From the NCBI GenBank assembly GCA_035771165.1, contig JAWNZC010000366.1, positions 75,001 to 139,000 on the forward strand: a stretch of DNA of 64,000 nucleotides, read 5' to 3'. The position numbers and the translations under genes are program-made. This document shows positions 51,469 to 63,563 of this stretch, piece after piece; positions within the stretch are counted from its first letter, which is position 1, and every line of letters starts with the position of its first letter. The DNA comes from Paragorgia papillata (lineage: Eukaryota > Cnidaria > Anthozoa > Scleralcyonacea > Coralliidae). Under the pieces are notes generated by a model that was given only the letters and a program-made list of their open reading frames with translations, searched no databases and had not been told where the DNA came from.

Positions 51469-51963
51469 CTTAAACCTTTCTAATACATGGAAATAATTCC
51501 TTTCTTCATGAGCTTTCTTTGCGCAACCAATGCAATGATACTGATCATGTCCACAGTCGACACAGCGAACTTCGGCAACAACACCGCATTGACGACACTT
51601 TTCTTCGTTTGAGAATGCCTCTTCTTCAATGCGGCTATTTAAAAGTGATTCCCGCATTTTGTTCCAGCTTTTATACTCTTTTTCTCTTCTTATCTGATAG
51701 CCAGATACAATAGCAGGTTCATCTTGCGCGAGATCAGAATGTTCTATTTCTTGTCCTTTGCCATGTGCTCCATCTTTCGAAGTCGAACTGGATGATGATA
51801 CGACTCCGTTTAATTCAATTCGAGCAGTCCGTTTTGTCTGGAAAGATGCCTTTAAGTTTATATTCTTTGTAGTTTTCTTTCCAGATGTTGAAACTGAATG
51901 AACACGAACCTTACATGATTTAAAACGTTTTGCTGGACGTGAAACGGCTGAACGGACAGCCAT
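51469..51963 (-). pseudogene. KDZ transposase exon 1, zinc-binding N-terminus
   Basis: It starts at an ATG (MAVRSAVSRPAKRFKSCKV) 68 bp inside the right TIR. A basic, low-complexity N-terminus leads into EYKSWNKMRESLLNS and CRQCGVVAEVRCVDCGHDQ, HCIGCAKKAHEERNYFH, the CxC/B-box-like zinc module of KDZ proteins. It ends at a GTGAGG donor (51468). Confidence 0.85.
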
Positions 51964-52030
51964 CTTGAAAATAATAGCTCAGAATAAATTGCGCTCTGGA
52001 GTTTGGATAGTCTCCCCTGGGTACGAGTTT

Positions 52031-52125
52031 CCAGATTGCTTAGATTACAATCTGGCACGCTTCGATGCGTCGTTCTAAATTTTAGAACTTACGCTTTAAG
52101 CGTTTTAGAATCGGTGAAACGGGTG
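52031..52125 (+). repeat. Right TIR of the large KDZ-type transposon (95 bp)
   Basis: Identical over all 95 bases to 7381-7475. It ends ..GGTGAAACGGGTG at 52125 and is followed by GCGAGAA (52126-52132), the 7-bp duplication also found at the left TIR. It borders the KDZ transposase exon 1 on one side and gypsy pol on the other. Confidence 0.92.
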
Positions 52126-53744
52126 GCGAGAACAGCAACGCCGACGCTCTTTCGCGATTTCCTCTACCAAGTACAGCCCTTCACTGTCCAAATCCACATG
52201 ACGAGGCTGTCGAAATAGGCGTTGGAGCCACCGTTGTGCAGTCAACTTGGTCTACCGAGGACATTCGTCAGTTTCATTCCAGTCATCTCACTGGTCCTCC
52301 AGGCACGATTAACAACCACTGAACGACAAGAACCACCAAGTGATTGGACTGAGAATGGCGAACTTCGTCGTTATCGACAATTGTGGAAACAGCTAGAGGT
52401 TGTGGAGGGAGTTCTACATCGCCGTGGTGCAACCAGTGGTCGGAAGGATGGTCTTGTTCTGGTTGTCCCTCGGAAAATGCGTGCTGATTTGCTGAGATTG
52501 TCTCATAACGACCCGAGCTCGTGGCACAGAGGCATCAATCATTGTCTTGAGCGATTGCACCCCTGGTACTACTGGCCAGGAATGGCAAGTGAAGTGCAAC
52601 TATGGGTTGCAGAGTGCGCAGTGTGCAATCAGCGAAAACCCACAGCATCCAATTATCGTGCCCCGATGGAAAACATAAACGTTTCCCATGGAGATGTGGG
52701 CAATGGACATCGTTGGTCCACTTCCAATTACCGCACGAGGACACCAGTATATCTTGGTGACGAGTGATCTCTTCACCAAGTGGGTTGAAGCAGCTCCAAT
52801 GGGGGACCAGAAAGCAGAGACGGTGGCGCGTGCATTTGTGGACAACGTGGTGGCTCGACATGGGGTTGCAGAGAAGCTGCTTACTGACCAAGGGAGGAAT
52901 TTTGAGTTGGAACTTATGAAACAAGTCTTCGAATTGCTGGGCATTCACAAGCTACGGACTTCGGCATACCATCCCCAGACCGACGGCCAAGTTGAAAGAT
53001 TTAATCGGACTCTCAAAGCAATAATTTCATCATACGTGAACAGAGATCACAACGACTGGGACTTACATCTACCCTTGGCCTTATTTGCCTATCGCAGCAG
53101 TGTTCATTCCTCGACGCATGTGTCTCCTTTTAAAGCGGTTCATGGGCGAGAAGCTACCTCACCACTTGTGTTATTAGGCAGCCATGAGAAGCGCGAAACC
53201 ATGCTAATCTCCAATTATTGTGACGAACTGGAGCATACTCTGAAAGATGTACATGAAGCGATGACTGAGAACATTAGGAAAGCGCAGACCCAGCAGAAAG
53301 AGAAGTACGACGAGCGTAACAACGTCACGCAATAGTTTGAATGCAGGTGACACCGTGTGGTTACACAATACTGCTGTACCGAAAGGCCATTGCAGAAAGT
53401 TCCACAAACCCTGGACTGGTCCGTTTGTCGTGGTCCGTCATCAAGGAAGCGTGAACTACGTGATCAGACCACAATCAGGGAAAGAGAGGATACTGTGCGT
53501 ACATCGCAATCGACTTAAACTTTTCCAGCATCACAACCGCGTGGAGGCGACGGATGAGCAATTTCCGCAAGTGACAAGTAATGTGACGCAGGAAAAACGA
53601 TTCGACGGGTCTGTGGTAGTCTACCAAGAGGCGGAGACTACGAGTGCGGCTCCTCTCCGACGGTCTTCGCGTCATCGTCGCCCCCCTGATCGGTACGAAG
53701 ATTTTAACTTGGACGAACTAGAGATCGAGGACGCCCTCACTTAA
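52126..53744 (+). pseudogene. pol: Ty3/gypsy integrase half of pol
   Basis: The plus strand picks up pol where the left half stopped (ENSNADALSRFPLPS). The integrase has its zinc region (LSHNDPSSWHRGINH.. AECAVCNQRKP) and catalytic core: MDIVGPLPI (first Asp), LLTDQGRNFELEL (second Asp), HPQTDGQVERFNRTLKA (Glu). The C-terminal part has AGDTVWLHN and KFHKPWTGPFVV. At least three frame changes (near 52320, 52690 and 53335) break it. Integrase inserts element DNA into the genome; this copy cannot do so. A purine tract (AAGGGGAGGG) precedes the 3' LTR. Confidence 0.9.
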
Positions 53745-53755
53745 GGGGAGGGTAA

Positions 53756-53935
53756 TGTAGAATATGCGAGGGCGTGAAGTGGGTGATGACGTAGGGATTA
53801 GATTACGAGGATATTGAATGACAGTGAACACACACTGTGAACACATTCGTGACTTGACTGGGAGCTGTGTATTAGGGTGTATTTTTATTAAAGAGATTTA
53901 TTCGAGTGTTCTTTGTAGTTGTGCGTTATACTACA
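53756..53935 (+). repeat. Ty3/gypsy 3' LTR
   Basis: 180 bases from TGTAGAATATGCGAGGGCG to GTTATACTACA, followed by the TSD GGACT (53936-53940). It differs from the 5' LTR (10199-10377, inverted) at about three positions, so the element is young. Confidence 0.92.
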
Positions 53936-54049
53936 GGACTAATTCTCGATTCAAGTTGGCCGCTAGCCAATTTGTCATGCGACAGACCAGAAAATTAACA
54001 ATTTTAAAGAAAATGTTGTTCCTAAAAGTACGAAAATGTGTATTTATAC

Positions 54050-55895
54050 TAAAACAATTATTCGCCTCAGGCTCAGTGAATATCGGTGGATAATAATCTC
54101 GACTTCATCTCGGTTATTATAGCAATTAGACAACGAGACCGAGTTTTCTATTTAACAATTAGTCACCGAAGTCGAGGTGACTATCGGTAAATACACCGAT
54201 AGTCACCGAGACTGAGGTGACTAATTGTTTTAGTATAATTTCAGAGGTTGATAAAAAACCAATCACGTTGAAACAAAAACTTTTAAACAACTGCTTTCAT
54301 TTTAACAGTGGTGATACTGTTTATTCACAGACGATGTTAGCAAGCCACAGTCTTTGTCAGTAAAGAATTTCAAAAAAAGAGTAAACAACATCCCACTTTG
54401 GAATTGAACTTGTACATACATTCAAATATATGCTAAAAAGACTTTTATTCTGGTGTTTTGGATCCTGTGTTATGGCTTTTTTGCACTTAATTCATGTTCA
54501 ATCTTATGTTCGCGGCGAGGTAAATACACCGATAGTCACCGAGACTGAGGTGACTAATTGTTTTAGTATAATTTCAGAGGTTGATAAAAAACCAATCACG
54601 TTGAAACAAAAACTTTTAAACAACTGCTTTCATTTTAACAGTGGTGATACTGTTTATTCACAGACGATGTTAGCAAGCCACAGTCTTTGTCAGTAAATAA
54701 TTTCAAAAAAAGAGTAAACAACATCCTACTTTGGAATTGAACTTGTACATACATTCAAATATATGCTAAAAAGACTTTTATTCTGGTGTTTTGGATCCTG
54801 TGTTATGGCTTTTTTGCACTTAATTCATGTTCAATCTTATGTTCTTCACTCATGACGAAGTTTTCGCCACATCGCTACGATCAAAACCTAGCCAAAACAT
54901 ACAAAAAATACGAAGAATTATAGAAAATATACTTCCTTACCTTTATAAAGTTTTGTTTTCACGATATTTGATATGTACAACATCTCAGTGATAAATGTTT
55001 TCAGTATTATGCTCTTTTGTTTGTCTCAAAAACTACAGACCCCATTTTGAAAAAAAATAATCAACAGTTCAATGGACCAACAAATTCTAAAGTCTCTCAT
55101 ACTTCAAAATGACAACTCCGAGGGGGGGACTGAAACGAGTAAAGTCAGTGCAGTGTTGAATAAGTACCAGTCTCTTTTCCAAAACTACTTTTGAAGAACA
55201 ATTTCTTGTGAAGCAATAGTCACCGCGCTAGGCGGTGACTATCACCTCAGATTCACCGCTGAGCGGACCAATCAGAAAGCTGGAAAGCCTCTTTTCCACT
55301 ATGAAATTATACTAAGAGCTGATAGTCAACGAGGCTTCGTGATAGTCAGCGAGGCTTCGTCGCAGAAAACGAGGGCGAGTTGTCCAATTGTTTTAGTATC
55401 AACCATAAACAACTTTTCTTTAACATAAATAAGTCTTATCAAACATTGTTCCAAATTTTCAGATAGTTTTACATTTCGTTTGCAGAAGTCTCCCATTCAA
55501 AATGTAGAGTATATGGCAAACAATCTCTCACAAAAAAAACAAGATTGTAATTATTTTGCTTCACATTTCGTGTAGATATACTCCATAGGCATACGCGAAT
55601 TCATTTTCTTATTCGAAAATGTCAAACTGAACAATTTTCCATTACTTTTGGGGCAATGTTTTCGTTATTTCATCACTCGTATATAAATGTTAGTGGACGC
55701 CATGTTTGGCCTAGTTTCCAGGTTTGCTCGCAGCGTGAATATGTCGTGGCTTCTGATTGGTCAGAATAGGTAGTTGTCTATCACCAACAGACCACTAGTG
55801 GTGTAGCCAATCAGAATGCCGAATTTGTAATAGACCACTAGTTGGTTGATACTAACCACCGATATTCACCTCGCCTTCGGCGAATAATTGTTAAA
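54050..55895. repeat. Palindrome-rich foldback element cluster with a 333-bp tandem duplication
   Basis: The outer arms AACAATTATTCGCCTCAGGC (about 54054) and GCGAATAATTGTTAAATA (about 55878) are inverted copies, with GTGAATATCGGTGG / CCACCGATATTCAC beside them. Inside, AATTAGTCACC..GGTGACTAATTG (about 54157-54229) forms a perfect cruciform. The stretch 54186-54518 is repeated at 54519-54843 with few changes. More short palindromes (AGTCACCGCGCTAGGCGGTGA) lie at 55.2-55.4 kb. No conserved coding region. Confidence 0.6.
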
Positions 55896-55979
55896 TACAG
55901 TTTTAGAGAAGTAGCTGTAGTCATGTGCCTTAACTCAGATTGAGAATCGGTATTGACTTGTTGCAGACATTGTCACCTA

Positions 55980-56251
55980 CAATCAGTGACAAAAGTGTTG
56001 GGACACGACAAAAGTGTTGGGACACTTCAACTTAAAAAGCAACATTTCCCGTTTTATGTTCCCCCGGCCCCCCTGTTCAATGTTGGTGACTATTTAAGCG
56101 CTCATTTTCACGTTCACAGCGTCGTTTATTTCCTAGTCAACATTGTAAAGGGAGGGGTAGGGAGGGATAAATTTTATCACGAGAAAAAATGTAAAATATA
56201 TTAAGTTAACCTACAAACACAAAGTGTCCCACGGTATTTTGTCACTGATTG
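55980..56251. mobile_element. mariner-type MITE, copy 1
   Basis: TA-flanked, with ends CAATCAGTGACAAAAGTGTT and ..AATACC..TTTTGTCACTGATTG. Inner blocks CCCCCGGCCCCCCTGTTCAATG and AGGGAGGGGTAGGGAGGGAT recur in copies 2 and 3 (61914, 63564). The left end contains an extra tandem copy of GACAAAAGTGTTGGGACAC. Confidence 0.75.
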
Positions 56252-56530
56252 TAGGTTCAGGGTCGCAGTAACTTGGACAAGCTCGTCCAACTCGGTTCGT
56301 AAAGTTAGCTCCGACTATTTCATTTTATAACTATTTTGAAAAACCGTTTTGAAAAACGTCGTCTATGTATTGCGTTACATTGCAAAATATTCGCGACATG
56401 ACGAAATAGGAAATAACCAAACATTTTATATGTAATTTTGAACTACAGTACTGAAGAACATGCCTATACATGTATATGCAGCGAAATCACTAAGTATATT
56501 CGCATGTTTCTATTGATCAATTAGAGTATA

Positions 56531-56717
56531 GGCCCCTTTTAATAAGTGCAGAGTACGTAATTTTCCGCACTTGACGTCATTTTCAGTCTTTTGAAGTCTA
56601 TTGAACATATATAAAAGATAAGACAATAAACGAAATTGAAAAAAATCAAAAGAAAAATTGAAGAGAAATTGACGTCAAAGGGTGAAAATTACGTATTCTA
56701 TACTTATTAAAAGGGTC
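56531..56717. mobile_element. TA-flanked MITE, copy 2
   Basis: Ends GGCCCCTTTTAATAAGTG and ..TACTTATTAAAAGGGTC, flanked by TA. Same family as 22319-22494. Confidence 0.72.
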
Positions 56718-57060
56718 TATAGTTGTAATGATATGCAGAGGCATTTTTAATAACTCATGCATACAGCGTATGGCCACTTGTATATCAAACAAATCTTAAT
56801 ATTTCAAGAACGGAGTGCAATAGATATGGAAAAGTTACAAACGCAGATATTTATAATTTCAATAAAATATATTTCCAAATAAATAAGTTTATTTTCAAAA
56901 ATCTTTAAATTATATGTCGAGAACATGAAATTACGTAGACAAGAAGGTAGGGCTTCTCCTTCAATGCATATTTCAGATACTGAGATGACACTGCCAAAAT
57001 ATACCGGAAACATTTTGTCGAAAAACGTTGCATGAAATTTGCTGCAAACTGGTTACTTAC

Positions 57061-59898
57061 CGTATGTTTGGTCTAATTTCAATTGTACACATATGTCATT
57101 GCACACGTGTGTAGTTCGGAAAGTAGACACTGCTTCTGTTCCGACGTTTCCAATTCCAAAGTAACTACAAAATATGAACAGTTGATTGGTCATTCAATTC
57201 TCATTTCAATTTTATACAAATTAAAATAGATCTATCGACACAAGACATGCAAGTAACACCAAAACAGAGAAAAGAGACGCATATTTTTAAATTCCAAACT
57301 CGTTTTTTCCAAAGTTATATTTTAAGAATCGAATTTAATTAGTCTATAGTACCCTTTGTCTGTTGTGGCGAGTTCGACGTCTGTTAGTTTCAAATCGATG
57401 CCTACAAAAAGCATATGTCCCAATGTTACAAATTTACATTCTTCACTATAATAATGTGAGTGAGTAGTTTTACATAATATTGAAATAAAGTCACAAACAT
57501 ATCAGTTACAAAAACTTCCTGTGTCAATTTAACTCTACAAACGCCTAGAATCACTCTAGTTACTAACCTTGTAAGTCGGTTGCCAACATTTTTCCTTGTC
57601 CAAAAGAAAGTGACCAATGTGCAAACGCTAGACAAACTTTGCCAGCAAAACTACTTGCTCCAAACACGGTTGCTGTTCCATCGTTATTCATATACTTTTT
57701 AAAATCACCATCCAACCATTCCTCTAGCATATAAATACACTCGTGGTCCTCAGATGTAGCAACGAAGGCTGGTATAACGCTAGAAAAGGAAAGATATTGA
57801 AATGTAAATATTAAGGCGCAGCTTCCTAGTTATTAAGCATAAAAATATAAAAACTATTTTATCGATTATGTGGGCAAAATAAATACAATAATAAAAGGAA
57901 ATGATATGCGTGATTGTATATTTAGATGCAAAAAGACATATAATTGTTATTATAAATATTAACTGTTGTTAAAGCAGTTGTTAAACGCTTTTGTGGCCCA
58001 CCAAAATTTTCCAAAACAGTTTAGTAATCCGATCAAACTTGTTTTTTCGTTCTCGACTAGCAACAAACGCAATCCACGCGTATAATATGTGGAATTTCAA
58101 GAACAATTTATACCACATGACAACCAAAGAAAATTGTTTTTAGATCTCCCATATCCCTATGAATGTAAAAAAATTAGATGACTTGAAACTTTTTTCCCAT
58201 TATGTGTCAACCTACGAAGAAAAAAATGGCAACTTTCTGGCTTCCCAAATACTCAGTAGCCTCTTGTAGCTAGTTGTTCAGTTTTTCGCCAGTAGAGCTT
58301 CTACAGAGAGTTAGGCAGGAATAATTTTGTTCCAAAGATGTTAATGTGCCACAGACTATCGTAGAAATTATTAGGAGAAGACCATACCTGTACGAGCAAA
58401 GATTGACTAAAATCATAAAAACACGACTGAATACATTACATTCCTATATCGTAATTAGGAATTAAAACGAAACAAAATTTTTAGTGTACTCAAAACTAAT
58501 CATAAAAGCAACCAGGGAAATAAGTTCAAAAACTTTAATTTTCCTTCTGTCCCCTCCCTCCCGGTTGGATATGCACTGTACACACCTTGGAAACCGTTCA
58601 ATCTTTCCGGCGTAAGGCTTGGAAAAATTGTGCGCACTGTTTCGCACGACCATCTTGTCTGAATTTCCTAAGAGACACATTACATATATGTTAGTGAACA
58701 TTTCAGATTTAAAGTTCGAAACAAATTATATATATTTAAGTGCAAATTTCAGATTTTTAGTTAACGTTTGTAAAAGTAAACTAAATTACAATAGAAACCA
58801 GATGGAAATAGACAACTTGAGCGAAGGAATTTATGATTTTACGTTGTCCTCCGATAAATAAATTTGCTTACAACATGCAAGGAATATTTTTTCTGGTTTT
58901 CAACTATATAGTTTCATTCGTACATTAAAAACCGGCTAACAAGAACCTACATTTTACCAAATCAGTCTGGGGTAGGTTCTTATATTATTATATATTCTTA
59001 TATAAATAAATTCTTAATTTCAGCCTGAGGTTCTTATGGTGGAAGGTTCTTGTTAACGGGTTTTTACTGTGTTACATGTGCGATACATTTGAACGTTTAA
59101 CAACATTTATCCATTGTTCCCAGAATGCAATAAATTTGTGCTAGGCGTGTGTGCATTTTTGTTGCGAAAGCTTGTGACCATTTTGTGCGTGATAAAAAAA
59201 TATTAGGAACAATTGAAACCCTAAAAAAATTCATGACATTTGATTATCACAGCATCCCATGCAGCCAACATGAACCATAGACTTGTTTGAAATATTAATT
59301 TGATCAAATTCTTTGCTTTTGTCACTTCTTTCCTTTAAATTACGCATTAATTATATTCGCCTTCTCAATATTCCATTGTATTTTTTACATATAGTTACTT
59401 ATCAGTTGAACACTTCTTTCGTAGACATATCCGAAGCGTGTTCATCACTGATCTCTCAGATATCATGTAACGTTCATATATAGAGACCATGCAATGGGCT
59501 CTACCCTCAAAAGTTATACGAATTAGAACTGTAATGAAGTAGCCCAAATCTTAAAGCTTTTTGGTTTCTATTTAAGTTTACTTGCCTTACTTTTATTTTT
59601 TATCTATTTTCTATTACATTTTGTGGGAAAATAATAAATTCAATTTAAACTCGTAAATAATATCTGCATTACCTTACGGGCGATTGAAACAAGTTCACGC
59701 CCCTTTTCCAGAGCTGCGGCAATCACCTTGTCGAGATAGCATTTTGCAAGGATGGTACTGCCATCTCGGAACTGTCGTAACATTGGGTGATTACTTCCCT
59801 TAACAATTACGGCTTTCATCGCCTGTCGCATTCCACCTCTACTGATTTCGTTCCCATCAATCTTTATTCTTATTTCTCCTAGGTAACACCATTCTTTC
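57061..59898 (-). CDS. Alpha-kinase (MHCK/eEF2K-type) domain gene, at least five small exons
   Basis: Minus-strand exons join in phase: 59898-59673, 57779-57568, 57401-57353 and 57164-57061, plus a likely one near 58654-58586. The first has SRGGMRQAMKAV. The second has VIPAFVATSEDHECIYM, LEEWLDGDFKKYMNNDG, the substrate-lobe signature of alpha-kinases, and KMLATDLQ + GIDLKLTDVEL (usual DLQG..LTD). The last has YFGIGNVGTEAVSTF and THVCNDICVQLKL, the GxGNxG loop and the H..C..C zinc site. All the exons are shorter than about 230 bp, so no long ORF marks the gene. Further exons are expected upstream and downstream; a 3' continuation near 56.8-57.0 kb is uncertain. In the 58.6-kb exon the frame is ambiguous. 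Alpha-kinases phosphorylate helical substrates on Ser/Thr. This is probably a host gene. Confidence 0.75.
58700..59600. other. Intron with an AAGAACC/GGTTCTT foldback
   Basis: At 58922-59070 the arms AAAAACCGGCTAACAAGAACCT and AGGTTCTTGTTAACGGGTTTTT form an inverted repeat, with another AGGTTCTTAT pair inside. It is related to the elements at 13.4-13.9 kb. Otherwise AT-rich intron sequence. Confidence 0.55.
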
Positions 59899-60242
59899 CT
59901 ATACTTGTATCGAATGTGGATATATTAAATATCTCTCCTGAGAATAAAAACCCAAAAAAACCCACATAAAGCAGTTAAGCATTGTACTATACAATAGACT
60001 TTTATATACATTAACTTATTTCTTGATCAACTAACTACTCCGGTTCATTTTCTATAATGTCCGTCAGCTGTGTTATCAATTTCCGTCAGATGATGTGAAT
60101 TATGATGACGTCACAACCTTAAGCGTGCGAAAACTACAAAATAAGATACATGTTTTTCTGCAAGAGCCTAGCTTAAACGAGCCATAAGAAACAAATTCTG
60201 GTCAAGAAATTACTTATATTTAGACAACTCGCCTTTGTCTTT

Positions 60243-61176
60243 ATGTGCCATAAAAGTTTCAGAAAACTCTCATATATATATATATATATATATATTTAAC
60301 AGTTATACCATGAGCTCGAGTTGTATATGAGCTCATAGCCAACGAGGCGCTTTATTATATAGCCAAGCACTGTACAAGAGACAAAATTACAGCGAAATGT
60401 TTGAAACAACAAACTTCCGGCATAGGCAACTTAATACTTCCGCCATGCGTAATGATGCGTTCACATAGAGTTTCTCGCTGAGCTGTTCGGTAAACAGCTT
60501 CGAAATGTTGTATAAATGGTGCCCCACGAGAGGCAAAAAATGTGTTAAGCAGATCAACAAAAAAGATTAAAAGGTACCTTTATGAAGTCAAAAGGTGGGT
60601 CAGTTGTTTATATTAGCGTTGCTGTCGTGAAAAAGGTTTTGATTTCATGCACAAATGAAATTGAAACACCTTCGGCAGTGAAACTAAATTACTTAGTTGG
60701 TTTTTGAAAAAAAAACTTTTTTAACTACTCCAAATGCTTATCTAAATAAAAAAGTCTCTTTACTGGTGATCTCCTACGAAATGTGTGTTGTAAGCTTGAT
60801 TTTAACAGTGAGTTTCTTTGTTTGGCAACAAATTAATATCAACCAGTTAATTTAGTCGGGTTTTTTTAAGTAAAAAGACGTAATTTTTAGGTGAACTTTA
60901 CCATTTAACATGCTAAATTGTTAATGTATTTTTACACAATGTTGTTTTTTTTATACATTGGTTTGAGGGTGTTGGTGTTTTTCTGTATAAAAATCCGTCA
61001 ATTTCAACTCTTTTCGACAGTTTATAAAAAACATGCCGCCATCTTGTTTTAGCAGGATATCAGCTGATAGCCTAGTAGTAGGGAACCAATCAGATTACGC
61101 AAAAGCTCATATCCGATAGCCTGCTATATAATAAATATATATATATATATATAATAGTTTTCTGAAACTTTTATGG

Positions 61177-61182
<6 letters not shown>
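60243..61182. mobile_element. Non-autonomous element with ~35-bp inverted ends and TA-rich core
   Basis: GTGCCATAAAAGTTTCAGAA (60249) and TTCTGAAACTTTTATGGCAC (61161) are exact inverted copies, both next to (TA)n runs. Inside, GAGCTCATAGCCAACGAGGC and AGCTCATATCCGATAGCCTG are further inverted blocks. No ORF. Confidence 0.55.
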
Positions 61183-61210
<28 letters not shown>

Positions 61211-61913
61211 CTTTATATATATATATACTTTTTAACAACTTCAATCAACGGATATATCAGGAGAATAAGGGCTTGTCTCAAAACATCAATTGAACGTGTT
61301 AAAAAGTCTAACTTGATTTGTCTTGTATAAATGTCTCATACTGATAAATTCGTGACTTGCACAACAACAAAGCTTTTGTGTATTTAAAATACGGTACGTT
61401 TATACTGTATTATTTGTCAACCTTGACTAAGAGGGTACAGTACACTACTACAATAACGCACCTTCACGTTTGGACTAAAATATGCAATCGACTTCCCACA
61501 GGAAAAAGCATCCTCTATTGTAATTTTGCCTGTAAAGTAATCGATATAGAACGTATTTATATGCATACCACACAAGTATATGACGTCCGTTACTTGATTA
61601 TATCGGTAAACAACTCGCAAAGTTAATCAAGTATACCTGTGGCCATTTCTCCATCCACGTGTTTACAACAGAAGTACAAATGACGCTAGATCAGAAAGAT
61701 GCATACGAAAGTGTACACAGTGATAGACTATAAACTGAACAAACTTAGGTATCCGTAGTGCATAACCCAAGCGGCAGTTATGTCTAAACTTTTTCCACTT
61801 GGGGTTTGCCTTATTGGTCCAGTGCTATATACAAGCGGAAACGGGGGCACCCTGATGAAACCTGTTTGATTTTGTTGAGGCAAACTGGAAGCACTCTTCT
61901 CATAAGCAAGCTA

Positions 61914-62169
61914 CAATCAGTGACAAAAGTGTTGGGACACGTCAACCTAAAGGACAATACTTTCCGCTCCAATTATCCCCCGGCCCCCTTGTTCAATGTT
62001 GGTGACTCTTTAGGCGCTCGTTTTAAACGCTCACTGAGTTCCTTACTGTAAATTCAACATTGAATAGGGAGGGGGAGGGAGGGATATAATTTACTACCAA
62101 AATAATTGACAGAAATATTAGGTAAGTACCAACAATGCGAAATGTCCCAAGGTATTTTGTCACTGATTG
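61914..62169. mobile_element. mariner-type MITE, copy 2
   Basis: Same ends as 55980-56251. Left flank TA is kept (61912-61913); on the right the flank is TCTG. It is the first part of the 1.65-kb repeat unit. Confidence 0.75.
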
Positions 62170-62351
62170 TCTGAAAAGCTATTTTCTTTATATTGTAAAA
62201 AATGCCGTTACAGCCAACTTAGGAGCGTACTTTAAAGCCAAGAAAGCTAAAGCAATGTTATTGTAGACTAAATAAACTATTTCTGTGCAAAATTCAGTAA
62301 GGAAATATGATATTCAATAGTCCAAATGGCCCCCTGTTGTGCGTCTGTTCT

Positions 62352-62794
62352 GTCCACGGTTCTCACAACGGTTCTCACTACGGTTCTCACCAGAAAAACA
62401 TGTATTAGAACGAAGATTGTGGTTTAAAATGACATTTTCTGCACACCCGCCTTATGATATGTTAGTTTTCAATAAGAAAATAATGCATATTTACAATTCA
62501 CGCATTTCAAATGCGATTTTTATAACGATGCTCGCTATATTTTTATAAATAACTTAATACTATACTATATCTTTATACTGCGGAAGTGAGAACCGTCGCC
62601 GCTTTACCTCTAAATTATTTTATTTTGTCGATGCAATACCGGTTAAAACTCATTAAATGTAAACTATACCATGCAGATGATATTAGAAAACAGCAGCACT
62701 GACTATTTGTAAAGAAACAAGCGTAAATTAGCAAACTAACGTCCACGGTGTTCAGTGAGCACCGTGGTGAGAACCGTTGGTGAGAACCGTGGAC
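62352..62794. repeat. Inverted-repeat element with GGTTCTCAC iterons
   Basis: The left end GTCCACGGTTCTCACAACGG, with three GGTTCTCAC words, is mirrored at the right end by GGTGAGAACCGTTGGTGAGA and GAACCGTGGAC. One more copy (GTGAGAACCGTCG) lies at 62586. About 443 bp, no ORF of note, no clear target duplication seen. Confidence 0.6.
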
Positions 62795-63563
62795 GTTGTG
62801 ACATTTGTCATGACAACCGTATACAAGCGTTGTATTACGTTATATCTCTCTAATAATTTTCCGCAAATATTTCGCGTTTTACCTTAGTATGTATTAGTAA
62901 TGTTGTACGTAATATGGTTGCTAATGAAAACCTAGAACAAGTTTCAATATGCATGTTTTGTACCTTTCGTGCCTTTAATAGACGTTGGTAGACGTTGAGA
63001 ATTTCCGATTTTTAAACCTAGTATCACTTCTCTAATATTTGTTTTTGTGCTGAAATTAAAGTACGCGTACGTTCTACAGCAATTGTTAAAATAATAAAAG
63101 GTCCCTACCTCAAATAGCGTTATTGCTAATACCGGCGCAGAACCCGTTAAAGATTGCGCAACTGGCTAAAATAAACACGTTTTAATTCTCGTTTAACGTG
63201 ACGCCCGTTAGTTGAAGAGTGATATTGCACAAGTTATACTCTACGCATACATAAATAAATGCGCAATCGAGTGATTGTAAATATATTAAAACTTCGTTTT
63301 AGGTAAATCGATCATTTTTAATTGCATTGCTGATAACGCACCTATTTTAGCCGAAATCGCTTTGCATAATACGTGCAATTAAGACGCCTTGAGCAGTAAA
63401 CTGACTTTAAAACAAAAAAAATGCCTATTTAATAGCTTGAAAATGCCCATAACAATTTTGTTAACAATAAATTGTGAACATCTTTGTCAAATATAACTAT
63501 TTTTAGAAAAAGAACTGACTAGGTAACTAGGTTTATTTTATGAACTAAAAATGTTTTCGCAGA

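Larger units (their letters stand above)
61914..63563 (+). repeat. First unit of a ~1.65-kb duplication
   Basis: Bases 61914-62351 match 63564-64000 almost perfectly (offset 1649-1650, one indel in a T/A run). The second copy runs off the window. Sequence left of 61914 and of 63564 differs, so the unit starts at the MITE end. Confidence 0.8.

Noticed and set aside
58462..58701. 79-residue minus-strand ORF taken as an alpha-kinase exon in its own frame
   Set aside because: Only the 58654-58586 part has splice-like edges, and the frame that fits the family is not the ORF's frame throughout.
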